Shown piece by piece: positions 51,679 to 60,759 of a DNA stretch of 64,000 nt (the first letter of the stretch is position 1; each line of letters starts with the position of its first letter). The notes under the pieces were generated by a model that ran no database searches, was not told where the DNA came from, and was given only the letters and a program-made list of their open reading frames with translations. The translations under genes and the position numbers were made by a program. Origin of the DNA: Chloroflexales bacterium ZM16-3 (GTDB taxonomy: Bacteria > Chloroflexota > Chloroflexia > Chloroflexales > Chloroflexaceae); assembly GCA_004138175.2 (NCBI GenBank), contig RYFE02000001.1, positions 1-64,000 of the forward strand. Reading direction: 5' to 3'.

Positions 51679-52427
51679 GCGGCGGGCGTGGCGACGACCA
51701 TCTCGATCAGGAACAGGATCAGGAAGCCGAGGAAGAAGGATGCGGTCATCAGCGGCGTGTCGGGGATCTTGTGGGCCTCGACCAGCAGTTCCTCGGTGAC
51801 GAGGTAGAGCAGGGCCACGGCGCCGAAGGAGAGCACGCCTTCGAGCCAGGGGCCGGAGAGGCCGGACAGCAGCGTGGCACCGATCAGCGCACCGACCACG
51901 ATCATTAGTGCCAGGCCGGTGATCGTCGCCAGCATGCGACCGCGCGGCGCGCCGGCCTTAGCGAGTACCGCCGCCGTCGAGAGGCCAAGGAAAAGCACCT
52001 CAAGAGTTAGTGCCGCCGTGAGCAGCAGTCCGGTCTGGGCTCCCGCCGCGAAGCCGACCCCAACCAGCAACCCATCCATGAGCAGGTCGACGCCAATGGT
52101 GATCAGCATCGTGGTGGGCAGTGCGCCCCCAGTCCCGGCCTCGCCCTCGCCATGCCCGCCCCCCATCCGCTCGCTCAGCTCCTTGATCCCAAGCATGGCC
52201 ACGACGCCGAGCGAGAAGCCGATGATCGCAGGGACCAGCGAGTGCTCGCGCATGATCTCCGGCAGCACTTCGCCGGCGACGGCCGCGAACACCACTCCGG
52301 CGGCAAAATGTTGAACGTAGCCCTGAACGCGCTCGCCCGGCGTGCGGATGCTGGCGATGAACCCACCGATGATTGCGGCGATGACTGGAATGGATGCGTA
52401 GCCAAGCACGGATAGAAGCTGTCCCAT
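51675..52427 (-). CDS. ZIP-family divalent metal transporter
   Basis: This 250-residue protein has about eight transmembrane helices. HFAAGVVFAAVAGEVLPEI carries the metal-binding His/Glu residues of ZIP helix 4, and TIGVDLLMDGLLVGVGFA corresponds to helix 5. A His-rich loop (GGGHGEGEAG) lies between helices 3 and 4 as usual. It likely takes up zinc or another divalent metal across the cytoplasmic membrane. Substrate specificity is not visible. Confidence 0.83.
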   Translation of the reverse strand: MGQLLSVLGYASIPVIAAIIGGFIASIRTPGERVQGYVQHFAAGVVFAAVAGEVLPEIMREHSLVPAIIGFSLGVVAMLGIKELSERMGGGHGEGEAGTGGALPTTMLITIGVDLLMDGLLVGVGFAAGAQTGLLLTAALTLEVLFLGLSTAAVLAKAGAPRGRMLATITGLALMIVVGALIGATLLSGLSGPWLEGVLSFGAVALLYLVTEELLVEAHKIPDTPLMTASFFLGFLILFLIEMVVATPAA

Positions 52428-52461
52428 GATGGTGATAGTCCTTATCCCTTAGGCATAGGAG

Positions 52462-52492
52462 AAAGGGGCACCGGTATGGTCGGTGCCCCTTT
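52462..52492. terminator. lon terminator
   Basis: Perfect 12-bp arms AAAGGGGCACCG / CGGTGCCCCTTT with a 7-nt loop; the arm ends in TTT on either strand. It lies 22 nt beyond the lon stop. Confidence 0.75.
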
Positions 52493-52514
52493 CGTGTTCT
52501 GCAAGCAGCAAACC

Positions 52515-54974
52515 CTAGTGTGTCACTACCGGCGTGGGCGTGGGCGTCTCCACCACGACCGGGTTCAGGGCCACCTTCAGCACCTCGTCCATCGACGTGA
52601 CCGGGATCAGGTTGAGATCCTGGCGTACCTTCTCAGGCAGTTCGACGATGTCCTTGGCGTTCTCCTTGGGCAGAATGAAGGTGCGGATGCCCGCACGGTG
52701 GGCGGCCAGGGTCTTCTCCTTCAGGCCACCAATGCCGAGCACTTTGCCGCGTAGCGTGACCTCGCCCGTCATGGCGACATCGCGGCGCACCGGTCGGCCA
52801 GTCATCGCGCTGATCAGCGCGGTTGTCAGGGTGATCCCTGCCGAGGGGCCATCCTTGGGCACTGCACCCTCGGGCACGTGGATGTGGATGTTGTGCTCCT
52901 CGAAGTAGTTCGTGTCGATGCCGAGCTGGTCGGCCTTCGAGCGAACGTAGGAGACGGCGGCCTGGGCGCTCTCCTTCATCACATCGCCGAGCTGCCCAGT
53001 GAGCAAGAGACCGCCCTTGCCCTTCACCGGCAGCACCTCAATGCTGAGGATATCGCCGCCAGCGCTCGTCCAGGCGACGCCAGTGGCAACGCCAATCTCG
53101 TCGCGCTCCTCGGCTAGGCCGTAGGTGAAGCGCTCGGGGCCAAGGTAGGTGGACACATCGGCGGTGTCGATCACGTAGGTATCCTGGGGCGTAGGGGCGC
53201 CCGGCTCGCCGGCCGAGGCGACCTTGCGGGCCACCTTGCGGCAGAGCGTGGCCAGCTCACGCTCCAGGTTACGCACGCCGGCCTCGCGGGTGTACTCGCG
53301 CACAAGCTTGAGCACCGCGCCGTCGGTGATCTCTAGCTGCTCGGTCTTGAGTCCATGGAACTCGCGCTGCTTGGGCACCAGGAATCCGCGGGCGATGCCG
53401 AGCTTCTCATCCTCGGTGTAGCCGCCAATCTCAATGATCTCCATACGGTCGCGCAGGGGGCTGGGGATGGGCTCCAGCTGGTTTGCGGTGGCGATGAAGA
53501 TCACCTTGCTCAGGTCGAAGGGGATCTCTAGGTAGTGGTCGCTGAAGGTGCTGTTCTGCTCAGGGTCCAGCACCTCAAGCAGGGCCGAGGTCGGGTCGCC
53601 ACGGAAGTCGGTGCCGACCTTGTCCACCTCATCGAGCACATAGACCGGGCTGTTAGACTTGACGCTCTTCATTCCCTGGATGACGCGGCCGGGCATAGCA
53701 CCGATATAGGTGCGGCGGTGGCCGCGGATCTCAGCCTCGTCGCGCACGCCGCCGAGGCTGGTGCGGATGAACTGGCGGTTTAGTGCGCGGGAGATGCTGC
53801 GACCGAGGCTCGTCTTGCCGACGCCGGGCGGGCCGACGAAGCAGAGGATGGGGCTGCGCATCTTATTGCCGGCCAGCTTGCGCACGGCCAGGAACTCCAG
53901 GATGCGCTCCTTGACCCGCTCCAGGCCAAAGTGATCCTCGTCGAGCACCTTCTGCGCCTCGGCGATGCTGATCTCGGCGTGCTCCTCCTCGGCCCAGGGC
54001 AGGTTAATGATCCAGTCGAGGTAGGTGCGGATAACGCCAGCCTCGGGGCTGCTCATGCCCTGCTGGGCCAGGCGCTTAACCTCGTGAAGGGCCTGGTTCT
54101 TCACATAGTCGGGGGCGCTGAGCTCGGCCACCTTGCGGCGCAGCTCATCGATCGGGTCGTCGCTCTCGTCATCTTCGCCCAGCTCGCGGCGGATGACGCG
54201 CATCTGCTCGCGCAGGAAGTACTCGCGCTGGCTCTGGTCGAGCACCTCTTTGGTGTCCTGCTGGATCTTGGCGCGCAGCTTGAGCAGCTCAAGCTGGCGG
54301 GCCAGAACCATGTTGGCCTTGCGCAGGCGATCCACCGGGTCGAGGGTGTTGAGCACCTCCAGGCGATCCTTGAAGTCGAAGGCCGGCCCCCACGTGACGA
54401 TATCGGCCAGGTGGCCAGGGCGCTCGATGCGATGCACGAACTGCACCGCCTCCTGTGGCACCTCGCCCAGGTGATCGACGAACTCGTCCACCTGCTGCTT
54501 GACCGTCTCCATCAGCGCCTGGATCTCCATCCCGTCCTCGTCGATGTCAAAGACCGGCAGGCAGCGCACGCGGTAGAAGGGCTGGATCTGCATGGCGCTG
54601 TTGATAATAGCGCGGTGCAGACCTTCTAGGATCACGCGGGCGGTGCCATCGGGGAGCTTGGCGAACTCCTCCAGGCGCGCGATCACGCCAGTGGGCGGGA
54701 GCTGCTGCGACTGGTTGCTCTTGTAGCCCTCCAGCTCGCTCTCGCGCACAAAGATCAGCAGCACCTCGTGATCTTCGTCCCATGCCCGCTCCATGGCCCG
54801 GTACGACTTGCCCTGGGGAACCTGTAGCGGGATGGTCATGTGTGGCATGATCACCATCTCGCCAAGCACCACGAGCGGGAGGAGGCGCTCATCGTTTTCC
54901 GTATCCTCAGCTGGCAGGCCGCTGCCCTCCAGCATTACGGCGGTATCATCCAGTGGTTGCATCTCATCGCTCAT
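52515..54974 (-). CDS. lon: ATP-dependent protease Lon
   Basis: This 819-residue LonA protease degrades misfolded and regulatory proteins in the cytoplasm. It has an N-terminal substrate domain (about 30-225), coiled coil (about 225-330), an AAA+ module with Walker A GPPGVGKTSLG and Walker B VYVLDEVDK, and a protease domain with catalytic S711 in KDGPSAG and K754 in LKEKT, spaced 43 as in other Lon proteins. AGGA precedes the ATG. A TATAAA motif about 20 nt further upstream could be the -10. The Thr/Pro-rich last 12 residues are unusual. Confidence 0.96.
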   Translation of the reverse strand: MSDEMQPLDDTAVMLEGSGLPAEDTENDERLLPLVVLGEMVIMPHMTIPLQVPQGKSYRAMERAWDEDHEVLLIFVRESELEGYKSNQSQQLPPTGVIARLEEFAKLPDGTARVILEGLHRAIINSAMQIQPFYRVRCLPVFDIDEDGMEIQALMETVKQQVDEFVDHLGEVPQEAVQFVHRIERPGHLADIVTWGPAFDFKDRLEVLNTLDPVDRLRKANMVLARQLELLKLRAKIQQDTKEVLDQSQREYFLREQMRVIRRELGEDDESDDPIDELRRKVAELSAPDYVKNQALHEVKRLAQQGMSSPEAGVIRTYLDWIINLPWAEEEHAEISIAEAQKVLDEDHFGLERVKERILEFLAVRKLAGNKMRSPILCFVGPPGVGKTSLGRSISRALNRQFIRTSLGGVRDEAEIRGHRRTYIGAMPGRVIQGMKSVKSNSPVYVLDEVDKVGTDFRGDPTSALLEVLDPEQNSTFSDHYLEIPFDLSKVIFIATANQLEPIPSPLRDRMEIIEIGGYTEDEKLGIARGFLVPKQREFHGLKTEQLEITDGAVLKLVREYTREAGVRNLERELATLCRKVARKVASAGEPGAPTPQDTYVIDTADVSTYLGPERFTYGLAEERDEIGVATGVAWTSAGGDILSIEVLPVKGKGGLLLTGQLGDVMKESAQAAVSYVRSKADQLGIDTNYFEEHNIHIHVPEGAVPKDGPSAGITLTTALISAMTGRPVRRDVAMTGEVTLRGKVLGIGGLKEKTLAAHRAGIRTFILPKENAKDIVELPEKVRQDLNLIPVTSMDEVLKVALNPVVVETPTPTPVVTH

Positions 54975-55008
54975 GAAACTGTGTCCTCGCTTTATAGTGG
55001 ATTGTTGG

Positions 55009-55030
55009 GCCGCAGCGCGCTGCGTCCTTA
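55009..55030. repeat. GGGCCGCAGCGCGCTGCGTCC hairpin upstream of lon
   Basis: Imperfect hairpin, arms built on CGCAG-CGCG-CTGCG, the same design as the hairpins at 44967 and 58743. It lies between the ABC exporter remnant's stop and the lon promoter region and could terminate whatever is transcribed from marR. Confidence 0.5.
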
Positions 55031-55039
55031 CATGGGTGC

Positions 55040-55153
55040 CTAGTTTAGTTCCGCCAGTAACGGCATCAGTTCTCTATCCTCCTCGCGGAACTGCATCCGG
55101 TAGAGTTGGGCGTAGAGTCCGCCCCTGGCGATCAGCTCGGTGTGGGTGCCACA
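55040..55153 (-). pseudogene. 3' remnant of an ABC exporter gene
   Basis: The last 37 codons of this open frame read CGTHTELIARGGLYAQLYRM then QFREED and on to a stop. This is the typical end of an MsbA/MDR-type ABC exporter ATPase (G-T-H-x-E-L-x-A-R-G-G-L-Y-A-x-L-Y). Nothing of the transmembrane domain, Walker A or signature motif is present; upstream lies the marR stop at 55194. The rest of the gene has been deleted, with the junction near 55155-55190. Confidence 0.78.
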
Positions 55154-55193
55154 CCTGTCTCTTTTTGCATGTTGACTTTTGTGTGTTGCATTC

Positions 55194-55703
55194 TCAGGCC
55201 AGCCTGCCGCCCTCGCCGCGCTCAGTGACCCGTACCATGCCGGAGAGCACCTGGTCGAGGATCTGCATGAAGGTGTCAATCTCCTGCTCACTCAGCTGCC
55301 CAAGGGCCATCTGCATCTGCTCGCGGCGGGCCTGGCGAACCTCGGAGATGAGCTCGATGCCGCGTGTGGTGATGACGACCATTACCTGGCGGCGGTCGCG
55401 CTCGTGGCGGGTGCGTTCGACGAGCTGCTTCTCGGCGAGGCGGTCGACGACGCCGGTGAGCGACGCCGCAGACTGGTGGGTCGCATCCGCAAGGTCGGAC
55501 ATCTTGCACTCCTCGCCGACCTGATGCAGGTGGATGAGGGTGTAGAATTGTGGCAGCGTGATCCGGAAGCGCTCCTCATCGAGGAGCTGCATAAACTGGC
55601 GCTGAGCGAGCCAGCTGATCTGCATGATCGCCCGCTCGATCTCCTCAAGGGTGCTGTGCTCGGCAGTTCGCGCTGTCTGCGGCTCTTGGCGGGCAGAGGG
55701 CAT
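55194..55703 (-). CDS. MarR family transcriptional regulator
   Basis: This 169-residue protein has the MarR winged helix: TLPQFYTLIHLHQVG, MSDLADATHQSAASLTGVVDRL (recognition helix) and VERTRHERDRRQVMVVIT (the wing). MarR proteins bind palindromic operators as dimers and are released by small phenolic or lipophilic ligands. The gene once preceded an ABC exporter (remnant at 55040-55153), a common arrangement for drug efflux control. A palindromic site lies just upstream. Confidence 0.9.
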   Translation of the reverse strand: MPSARQEPQTARTAEHSTLEEIERAIMQISWLAQRQFMQLLDEERFRITLPQFYTLIHLHQVGEECKMSDLADATHQSAASLTGVVDRLAEKQLVERTRHERDRRQVMVVITTRGIELISEVRQARREQMQMALGQLSEQEIDTFMQILDQVLSGMVRVTERGEGGRLA

Positions 55704-55728
55704 ACCGCTGTCCTATTCTCACGGCCTT

Positions 55729-55755
55729 TGATATTTAATACTGTTGAGTATATCA
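55729..55755. promoter_or_regulatory. Candidate MarR operator
   Basis: Nested inverted repeats TGATAT...ATATCA with an inner ATACT-GTTG-AGTAT, in an AT-rich patch 26 nt upstream of marR. On the minus strand it contains TATACT, a possible -10 box. Binding by the MarR protein is inference. Confidence 0.5.
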
Positions 55756-55789
55756 CCCCTTAAGGATCATGACAAGACCAAGCTACTGC

Positions 55790-55833
55790 GACGCTTCGCT
55801 TCGCTCAACGTGACAGGGCGAGTTCTTATTGGC
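55790..55833. mobile_element. Half copy of the MITE-like element
   Basis: GACGCTTCGCTTCGCTCAACG followed by TGACAGGGCGAGTTCTTATTGGC resembles the right half of MITE copy 3 (CTTCGCTTCGCTCAGGGTGACA...TATTGC). No left half or clear target duplication is seen. Confidence 0.5.
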
Positions 55834-55873
55834 TTTAGGTGTGGGATTTCAGCCTCTCCAGGGCGTTGGGGGC

Positions 55874-55941
55874 GACGAACGACGAACGACCAACGACCAA
55901 CGATGCCTTCGTCGTTGGTCGTTGGTCGTTCGTCGTTCGTC
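55874..55941. repeat. Perfect 30-bp-arm heptamer palindrome, CGAACGA type
   Basis: Left units (GACGAAC, GACCAAC; 55874-55903) and their exact complement (55912-55941) enclose an 8-nt loop. It lies 44 nt beyond the thioesterase gene's 3' end. A single-armed relative lies at 60534-60567. Confidence 0.92.
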
Positions 55942-55984
55942 TATGATGCCTTACTATGTGCCAGGGGCTCAGTCGTTCAGCCGC

Positions 55985-56458
55985 TCAGCCTCCCATGCGC
56001 ATCGCCTCTGGCAGCTGTACGGCTATCACCTCGCCGCGCACGCAGATCTCGCCCGCTGCGACGATCCAAGCCTCGACGACGACCTTGCGGCCCTTGACCT
56101 CCTTCACGCGCCCCCGGATCTCCAGGGCGTCGCCGAGTGGTGTCGGGCGCAGGTAGCTCACCTGGAGCGATCCCGTCACGAAGCGCAGGGCTGGCTCGCT
56201 GCCCATCTCCCGCCCTGCGGCCCGGTACGCGGCGGCGGATGCCGTCCCGGTGCCGTGGCAGTCGATCAGCGAGGCCAGCAGGCCGCCGTAGACATAGCCC
56301 GGCACAGCGGTGTGGTAGGGCTGTGGCGTGAACCATGCAACGGTCTCATCGCCATCCCAGTGGCTCTTGATCTGGTGGCCGTGCTCGTTCAGCCGACCGC
56401 AACCGTAGCAGTGGCTGAGCTCGTCGGGGTAGTGGTCTTGGAAGGCCAGGTCAGACAT
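55985..56458 (-). CDS. PaaI-like hotdog-fold thioesterase
   Basis: This 157-residue protein has the PaaI-type hotdog pattern: YGCGRLNEHG, VPGYVYGGLLASLIDCHGTGTA (central helix with the HGG-like Y-G-G), and a long C-terminal sheet VSYLRPTPLGDALEIRGRV...VVVEAWI. These enzymes hydrolyse acyl-CoA thioesters; the acyl group is unknown. The start at 56458 has AGAGGA upstream, overlapping the end of the NifX-like gene 13 nt away. Confidence 0.83.
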   Translation of the reverse strand: MSDLAFQDHYPDELSHCYGCGRLNEHGHQIKSHWDGDETVAWFTPQPYHTAVPGYVYGGLLASLIDCHGTGTASAAAYRAAGREMGSEPALRFVTGSLQVSYLRPTPLGDALEIRGRVKEVKGRKVVVEAWIVAAGEICVRGEVIAVQLPEAMRMGG

Positions 56459-56471
56459 CGGTGTCTTCCTC

Positions 56472-56855
56472 TCAGTGTACAAGCTCGATCATGTCGGTGA
56501 GCTGCCCGTTCAGGAACTGCGTGACGGCCAGGTTGACGGTCTGGGTCTGGGTGCGGATGGCCTTCTTTCCTCCGCTGCGCAGGCGCTGGTCCATCCCTGC
56601 GCCCATCCCTCCAACGATCACAACATCGCAGTCGGCGATCTCGGCTAGCATCGTATCATGCTCCGGGTTGGCGTGCCCGTGCTCGTGATCATGTCCGTGA
56701 TCATGTCCGTGCTCGTGCCCGTGGCAGTTGGACTTGGCCCGAAGCTCGCGGGCGGTCTCCTGTCCATCCTCAATGCTGACAATCACATACTGGTGGGCAC
56801 GTCCGAAGTGGCGGCTGATTGTGGTTCCGTTGTTGCTAACAATGGCGATCTTCAT
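56472..56855 (-). CDS. NifX/NifB-type dinitrogenase cofactor-like protein with His-rich loop
   Basis: This 127-residue protein resembles the dinitrogenase iron-molybdenum cofactor family (PF02579): KIAIVSNNGTTISRHFGRAHQYVIV at the start and CDVVIVGGMGAGMDQRLRSGG in the second half. Residues about 44-68 are very rich in His/Asp (HGHEHGHDHGHDHEHGH), probably a metal-binding loop. No nif genes are nearby, so a general Fe-S or metal cofactor role is more likely. The preceding AT-rich region (56910-56965) probably holds the promoter. Confidence 0.8.
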   Translation of the reverse strand: MKIAIVSNNGTTISRHFGRAHQYVIVSIEDGQETARELRAKSNCHGHEHGHDHGHDHEHGHANPEHDTMLAEIADCDVVIVGGMGAGMDQRLRSGGKKAIRTQTQTVNLAVTQFLNGQLTDMIELVH

Positions 56856-57086
56856 GCAGGTGTTTTGCTTTTCGTTATGCGGCGGTGCCACGGCCGTCAA
56901 ACGGCCAAAAGTAGTATAACCAAAATAATAGTTCTTAAGGTGTAAAATAGATAAATATAATCGGTATTCTGGTTGTGTTATGACAACGAGGCCCGCGCCT
57001 ATTTCCGCCTCTAGCCTGAGTTCGCGACGGCGCACATGCTGCTACACTCGTGCTACTGCGGTTGCATTGTCACCAGGGAGGCCGGT

Positions 57087-58442
57087 ATGTCGATGAAGCC
57101 CCATCAGCTGATCGTGCCGTGGAAGGGCGACAAGCGGTTCACCGCGATCGCCAAGCGCGCCGCCGCGCTGAAGAAGGCGGGGCTGGACGCCGAGGGTATC
57201 CTGGCGGCGATCAGGGCTGAGTTCGGCTCCCCGCCCGAGCTGCTCGGCCTGCGTGAGCAGCCCGCTTCAGCCGCGATCTTCGGCACGGTGGGCGAGGATG
57301 TGGGCGCGGGCGGGGCCGACATCGAGCCGGGTGCTCTGGCTCAGCTCCAGTTGGCTCTGCGCCTGCCGATCGCCGACTGCGGCGCACTTATGCCTGACGC
57401 CCATGTTGGCTACGCCCTGCCGATTGGCGGCGTCTTCCGCGCCCACCGCGCTGTCGCCCCGGCCATGGTCGGCGTCGATATCGCCTGCCGCATGATGCTG
57501 ACGGTCTTCGAGACGCCGCCCGACGAGCTGATGCGGCGGCGCGATGAGCTGTTCCGCACGCTCAAGGGCGTGACGACCTTTGGGGCCGGGGCGAGGCGCG
57601 AGCACGCCGCCGACCACGCGGTGCTGGATGACCCGCGCTGGGGGGCGACCGGCCAGCTGCGCGGGCTGCGCCAGAAGGCCGCCGACCAGCTTGGCACCTC
57701 GGGCAGCGGCAACCACTTCGCCGAGCTGGTGGTGGGCGAGCGGCTCCAGGAGCTGTTGCCCGGCGCGCCTGAGCGCTTCAGCGGCCTGCTCACCCATAGC
57801 GGCTCGCGCGGGGTTGGCTACGCTGTGGCCAACCACTATATGCGTGTGGCCGCCCAAGAGACGGCGCGCGTCGCCAAGGTGCCGCGCTACTACGAGTGGC
57901 TCGACCTCGACAGCGAGGCTGGCCAGGAGTACTGGACGGCGATGGAGCTCTGCGGGGCCTACGCCAGCGCCAACCACCATGTCATCCACGAGCTGTTCGC
58001 CCGCCGGAGCAAGCTCCCGGTGGCCGCACAGGTGGAGAACCATCACAACTTCGCCTGGCGCGAGGGCGACCTGGTCACCCACCGCAAGGGGGCGACCCCG
58101 GCCGAGGCGGGCGTGCTCGGGCTGATCCCGGGCAGCATGGGCACCAGCTCCTACGTGGTGGTGGGGAAGGGGAACCCCGGCTCGCTGATGAGCAGCTCGC
58201 ACGGGGCGGGCCGGCGCGGCTCGCGCACATGGGCCAAGAATACGATATCCATGGGCGATGTGCGGCACGACCTCGCCGCCCGTGATATCCTGGTCGAGGG
58301 GCTCTCGGCCGATGAGTCGCCCCTGGCCTATAAAGATATCGAGCGGGTGATGGCCATTCAAGAGTCGGCCGGGCTGCTAGAGCGGGTCGCCCGCATGCGC
58401 CCGGTGGCCGTGCTGATGGCTGGCGAGCCAGGCGAGGACTAG
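57087..58442 (+). CDS. rtcB: RNA ligase RtcB family protein
   Basis: This 451-residue enzyme joins RNA 2',3'-cyclic phosphate or 3'-phosphate to 5'-OH ends using GTP and Mn. Metal and guanylylation motifs are present: MPDAHVGYALPIGGV, GVDIACRMM, SGSGNHFAEL, SSSHGAGRRGSR with the guanylylated His, and THSGSRGVG. The start at 57087 has GGGAGG 5 nt upstream. No archease or RtcA gene is adjacent, and the small coiled-coil gene follows. It may work in RNA repair. Confidence 0.9.
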   Translation: MSMKPHQLIVPWKGDKRFTAIAKRAAALKKAGLDAEGILAAIRAEFGSPPELLGLREQPASAAIFGTVGEDVGAGGADIEPGALAQLQLALRLPIADCGALMPDAHVGYALPIGGVFRAHRAVAPAMVGVDIACRMMLTVFETPPDELMRRRDELFRTLKGVTTFGAGARREHAADHAVLDDPRWGATGQLRGLRQKAADQLGTSGSGNHFAELVVGERLQELLPGAPERFSGLLTHSGSRGVGYAVANHYMRVAAQETARVAKVPRYYEWLDLDSEAGQEYWTAMELCGAYASANHHVIHELFARRSKLPVAAQVENHHNFAWREGDLVTHRKGATPAEAGVLGLIPGSMGTSSYVVVGKGNPGSLMSSSHGAGRRGSRTWAKNTISMGDVRHDLAARDILVEGLSADESPLAYKDIERVMAIQESAGLLERVARMRPVAVLMAGEPGED

Positions 58443-58532
58443 AGCACTGAGGTGATGAGGTGCTGAGGCACTGAGGGGGCGGTTTTGGCAGTGGGGCGGG
58501 GCGGCGCGCCGCCCCGACAGGAGGTGAGGTCT

Positions 58533-58745
58533 ATGGAGAATACAGACGAGTGGGCGAACCAGCTTGAGGAGGCTGAGGCGAAGATCGCCGAGGCATACGA
58601 GATCCTGTCCGCCCTGCGCCAGGAGCTGCGGGACGCGGGCAAGAAGCAGGACGCCAGCGCGATCGGTGAGGCGGTGGACCGGCTGGCCCGCTACGGGCGG
58701 CTGTTTCAGGACATTCGGGCGAGCTGGGAGGATCCGGATCAATAG
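58533..58745 (+). CDS. Small coiled-coil protein (70 residues)
   Basis: The ATG at 58533 is preceded by GGAGGTGA at ideal spacing, which strongly supports translation. The protein is highly charged and helical (WANQLEEAEAKIAEAYEIL, DRLARYGRLFQDI) and looks like a short coiled coil. No family is recognised. It lies 90 nt after rtcB in the same direction, and its stop is inside the hairpin at 58743. Confidence 0.65.
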   Translation: MENTDEWANQLEEAEAKIAEAYEILSALRQELRDAGKKQDASAIGEAVDRLARYGRLFQDIRASWEDPDQ

Positions 58746-58768
58746 GGACGCAGCACGCTGCGTCCCTA
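58743..58768. terminator. Hairpin including the stop of the small gene
   Basis: Perfect 11-bp arms TAGGGACGCAG / CTGCGTCCCTA with loop CACG. The left arm starts with the TAG stop codon. The convergent malic enzyme gene ends 17 nt further on. Confidence 0.7.
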
Positions 58769-58784
58769 CAACGCTCCTACGTGA

Positions 58785-60503
58785 TCACACCGGCAGCAGT
58801 CGGGTGTAGTGCGGCTCCCACATCAGCTCGTCGATGCGGCGGGCCAGATCCTCAGGCTCGCAGGGGTCGGCCACGCCGGCGCGCTGGGCCTCGGCACCGA
58901 CGGCCAGGGCGACATGGCGCGAGGCGACGCGCACGTCCTCTAGGGCGGGGTAGAGCGAGGCGGCCGGGTCCTTGCGGGCGGGCGAGAGCGCGCTGAGCGC
59001 ACGTGCGGCGGCCACGAACATGCCGTCGGTGACGCGGCGTGCCCCCGATGCCAGCACGCCAAGGCCGACGCCGGGGAAGATGAAGACGTTGTTGCACTGG
59101 CCGATTGTCACCGTTCGGTCGCCGAAGGGCACCGGCGCGTAGGGGCTGCCGGTGGCGATCAGGGCGCGGCCATCCGTCCAGGCCAGCAGGTCGGCGGGGA
59201 CGGCCTCGCTCTTCGAGGTCGGGTTGGAGATCGGGAAGATGATCGGTCGATCCACATTGCTGGCCATCTCGCGCACCAAGGGTTCGTCGAAGGCACCGGG
59301 CTGCGCGGCCGCGCCGATCAGGATGCCCGGTTGCACGTTGTGGACGATCTCGGCGAGGGTGACGGGGCCGGACTCGGTGCGCTCCCAGCGGTCGGTGCAG
59401 TCCGCCGGGCGGGCGTAGGTCACCTTGAAGGGCTCGTCGCTCAGGTCGTTGCGCCCGGCGTGAACCAGGCCGCGGCTATCGACCAGCCAGATCATGGCGC
59501 GGGCCTCCTCGGGCGTCGCGCCGTCGGCGCACATGGCGGCCACGATCTGATCGCAGATGCCGTGGACGGACGAGCCGGCGCCGAGCATAACGATGCGCTG
59601 CTCGCGCAGCGGCACATCGGCCACATCGGTGGCCGCCATTAGGCCGGCCAAGGTTACGGCGCCAGTGCCCTGGATGTCGTCGTTGAAGGTGCAGAGCCGG
59701 TCGCGGTAGCGATCCAGCAGGGTGGCGGCATTCTGCTTGGCGAAGTCCTCCCACTGGAGGATGGCGTCGGGGAAGACCCGCATCACCGCCGTGACAAACG
59801 CCTCAATGAAGGCTCTGTAGGCCGAGCCGCGCACGCGCTCGTGCCGCCAGCCGAGGTAGAGCGGGTCGTCCAGCAGCTCGCGGTTGTTGGTTCCCACATC
59901 GAGGGTGATCGGTAGGGTGGTGGAGGGGTAGATTCCGGCGCAGAGCGTGTAGAGCGAGAGCTTGCCGATCGGGATACCCATCCCGCCAATGCCGAGGTCG
60001 CCCAGGCCAAGGATGCGCTCGCCGTCGGTGACGACGATCACGCGCACGTCGGGGTGTGGTGCGTTGCGCAGCATCTGCTCGATCAATAGGGCGTCGGGGT
60101 AGGCGATGTAGAGGCCGCGCGGGCGACGGTAGATATGGCTGTAGTGCTGCGAGGCGGCCCCGACGATGGGGGTGTAGACGATTGGCATCATCTCGGCGAC
60201 GTGGGCTAGCAGCAGCCGGTAGAAGAGTACCTCGTTGCGATCCTGGAGCCCGGTTAGAAATACATAGCGCTCCAGGTCGTCGGTCTTCTGGCAGTAGTTC
60301 GCATAGGTGCGAACGATCTGCTCGTCCATGGTGGCGACGTGGGGCGGCAGGAGGCCGATCAGGCCGAGCTCGCGGCGCTCCTCCTCGCTGAACGCACTAC
60401 CTTTGTTCAGCATTGGTGTGTCGAGGATCTGGTGCCCACGCAGCGCGACCCGCAGGCTGGTCGTGCTATCGTGCTCAGGGCGGGTGGGTTCGGGAGTGCT
60501 CAT
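58785..60503 (-). CDS. NAD-dependent malic enzyme
   Basis: This 572-residue enzyme decarboxylates malate to pyruvate with NAD(P). It has the N-terminal malic domain ([17 protein letters not shown], with catalytic Tyr; [29 protein letters not shown]-like WEDFAKQNA) and the NAD-binding domain ([37 protein letters not shown]). The length fits the larger bacterial/eukaryotic ME type. The start at 60503 removes a repeat-encoded extension. The cofactor choice is by resemblance. Confidence 0.93.
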   Translation of the reverse strand: MSTPEPTRPEHDSTTSLRVALRGHQILDTPMLNKGSAFSEEERRELGLIGLLPPHVATMDEQIVRTYANYCQKTDDLERYVFLTGLQDRNEVLFYRLLLAHVAEMMPIVYTPIVGAASQHYSHIYRRPRGLYIAYPDALLIEQMLRNAPHPDVRVIVVTDGERILGLGDLGIGGMGIPIGKLSLYTLCAGIYPSTTLPITLDVGTNNRELLDDPLYLGWRHERVRGSAYRAFIEAFVTAVMRVFPDAILQWEDFAKQNAATLLDRYRDRLCTFNDDIQGTGAVTLAGLMAATDVADVPLREQRIVMLGAGSSVHGICDQIVAAMCADGATPEEARAMIWLVDSRGLVHAGRNDLSDEPFKVTYARPADCTDRWERTESGPVTLAEIVHNVQPGILIGAAAQPGAFDEPLVREMASNVDRPIIFPISNPTSKSEAVPADLLAWTDGRALIATGSPYAPVPFGDRTVTIGQCNNVFIFPGVGLGVLASGARRVTDGMFVAAARALSALSPARKDPAASLYPALEDVRVASRHVALAVGAEAQRAGVADPCEPEDLARRIDELMWEPHYTRLLPV

Positions 60504-60533
60504 TGGTTGATCTCGCTCTCTATAAGTATCCGT

Positions 60534-60567
60534 GAACGACGAACGACGAACGACAAACGACGAATGA
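60534..60567. repeat. CGAACGA heptamer repeat upstream of the malic enzyme gene
   Basis: About five tandem AACGACG units without an inverted partner, 30 nt upstream of the malic enzyme start. Same family as 55874-55941. Confidence 0.85.
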
Positions 60568-60724
60568 TAGCCCGCATGATCGTCATTGATCCGGTATTCG
60601 TCGATAAGATAAGAGATCGTTATATGGTGATGATCAACTGTAGCACGTCGCGCAAGGGCGCAGCCGAAGGATCTGATCATCGGCTGTAGCGTTCTAGTAA
60701 CGCGGTGGTGATCAGCGGCTAAAC

Positions 60725-60759
60725 CCTGGTATGATAGCGGCTGCCGCTATCATACCAGG
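60725..60759. promoter_or_regulatory. 17-bp-arm palindrome over a ribosome binding site
   Basis: Perfect arms starting CCTGGTATGATAGCGGC around one central base. The right arm ends in AGG of the AGGAG ribosome site (60757-60761) of the downstream gene. As RNA it could hide that site; as DNA it could be an operator. Confidence 0.6.

Noticed and set aside
56472-56855. Evidence for nitrogen fixation
   Set aside because: The NifX-like domain alone is common in non-diazotrophs; no nifHDK/ENB genes are in the window.
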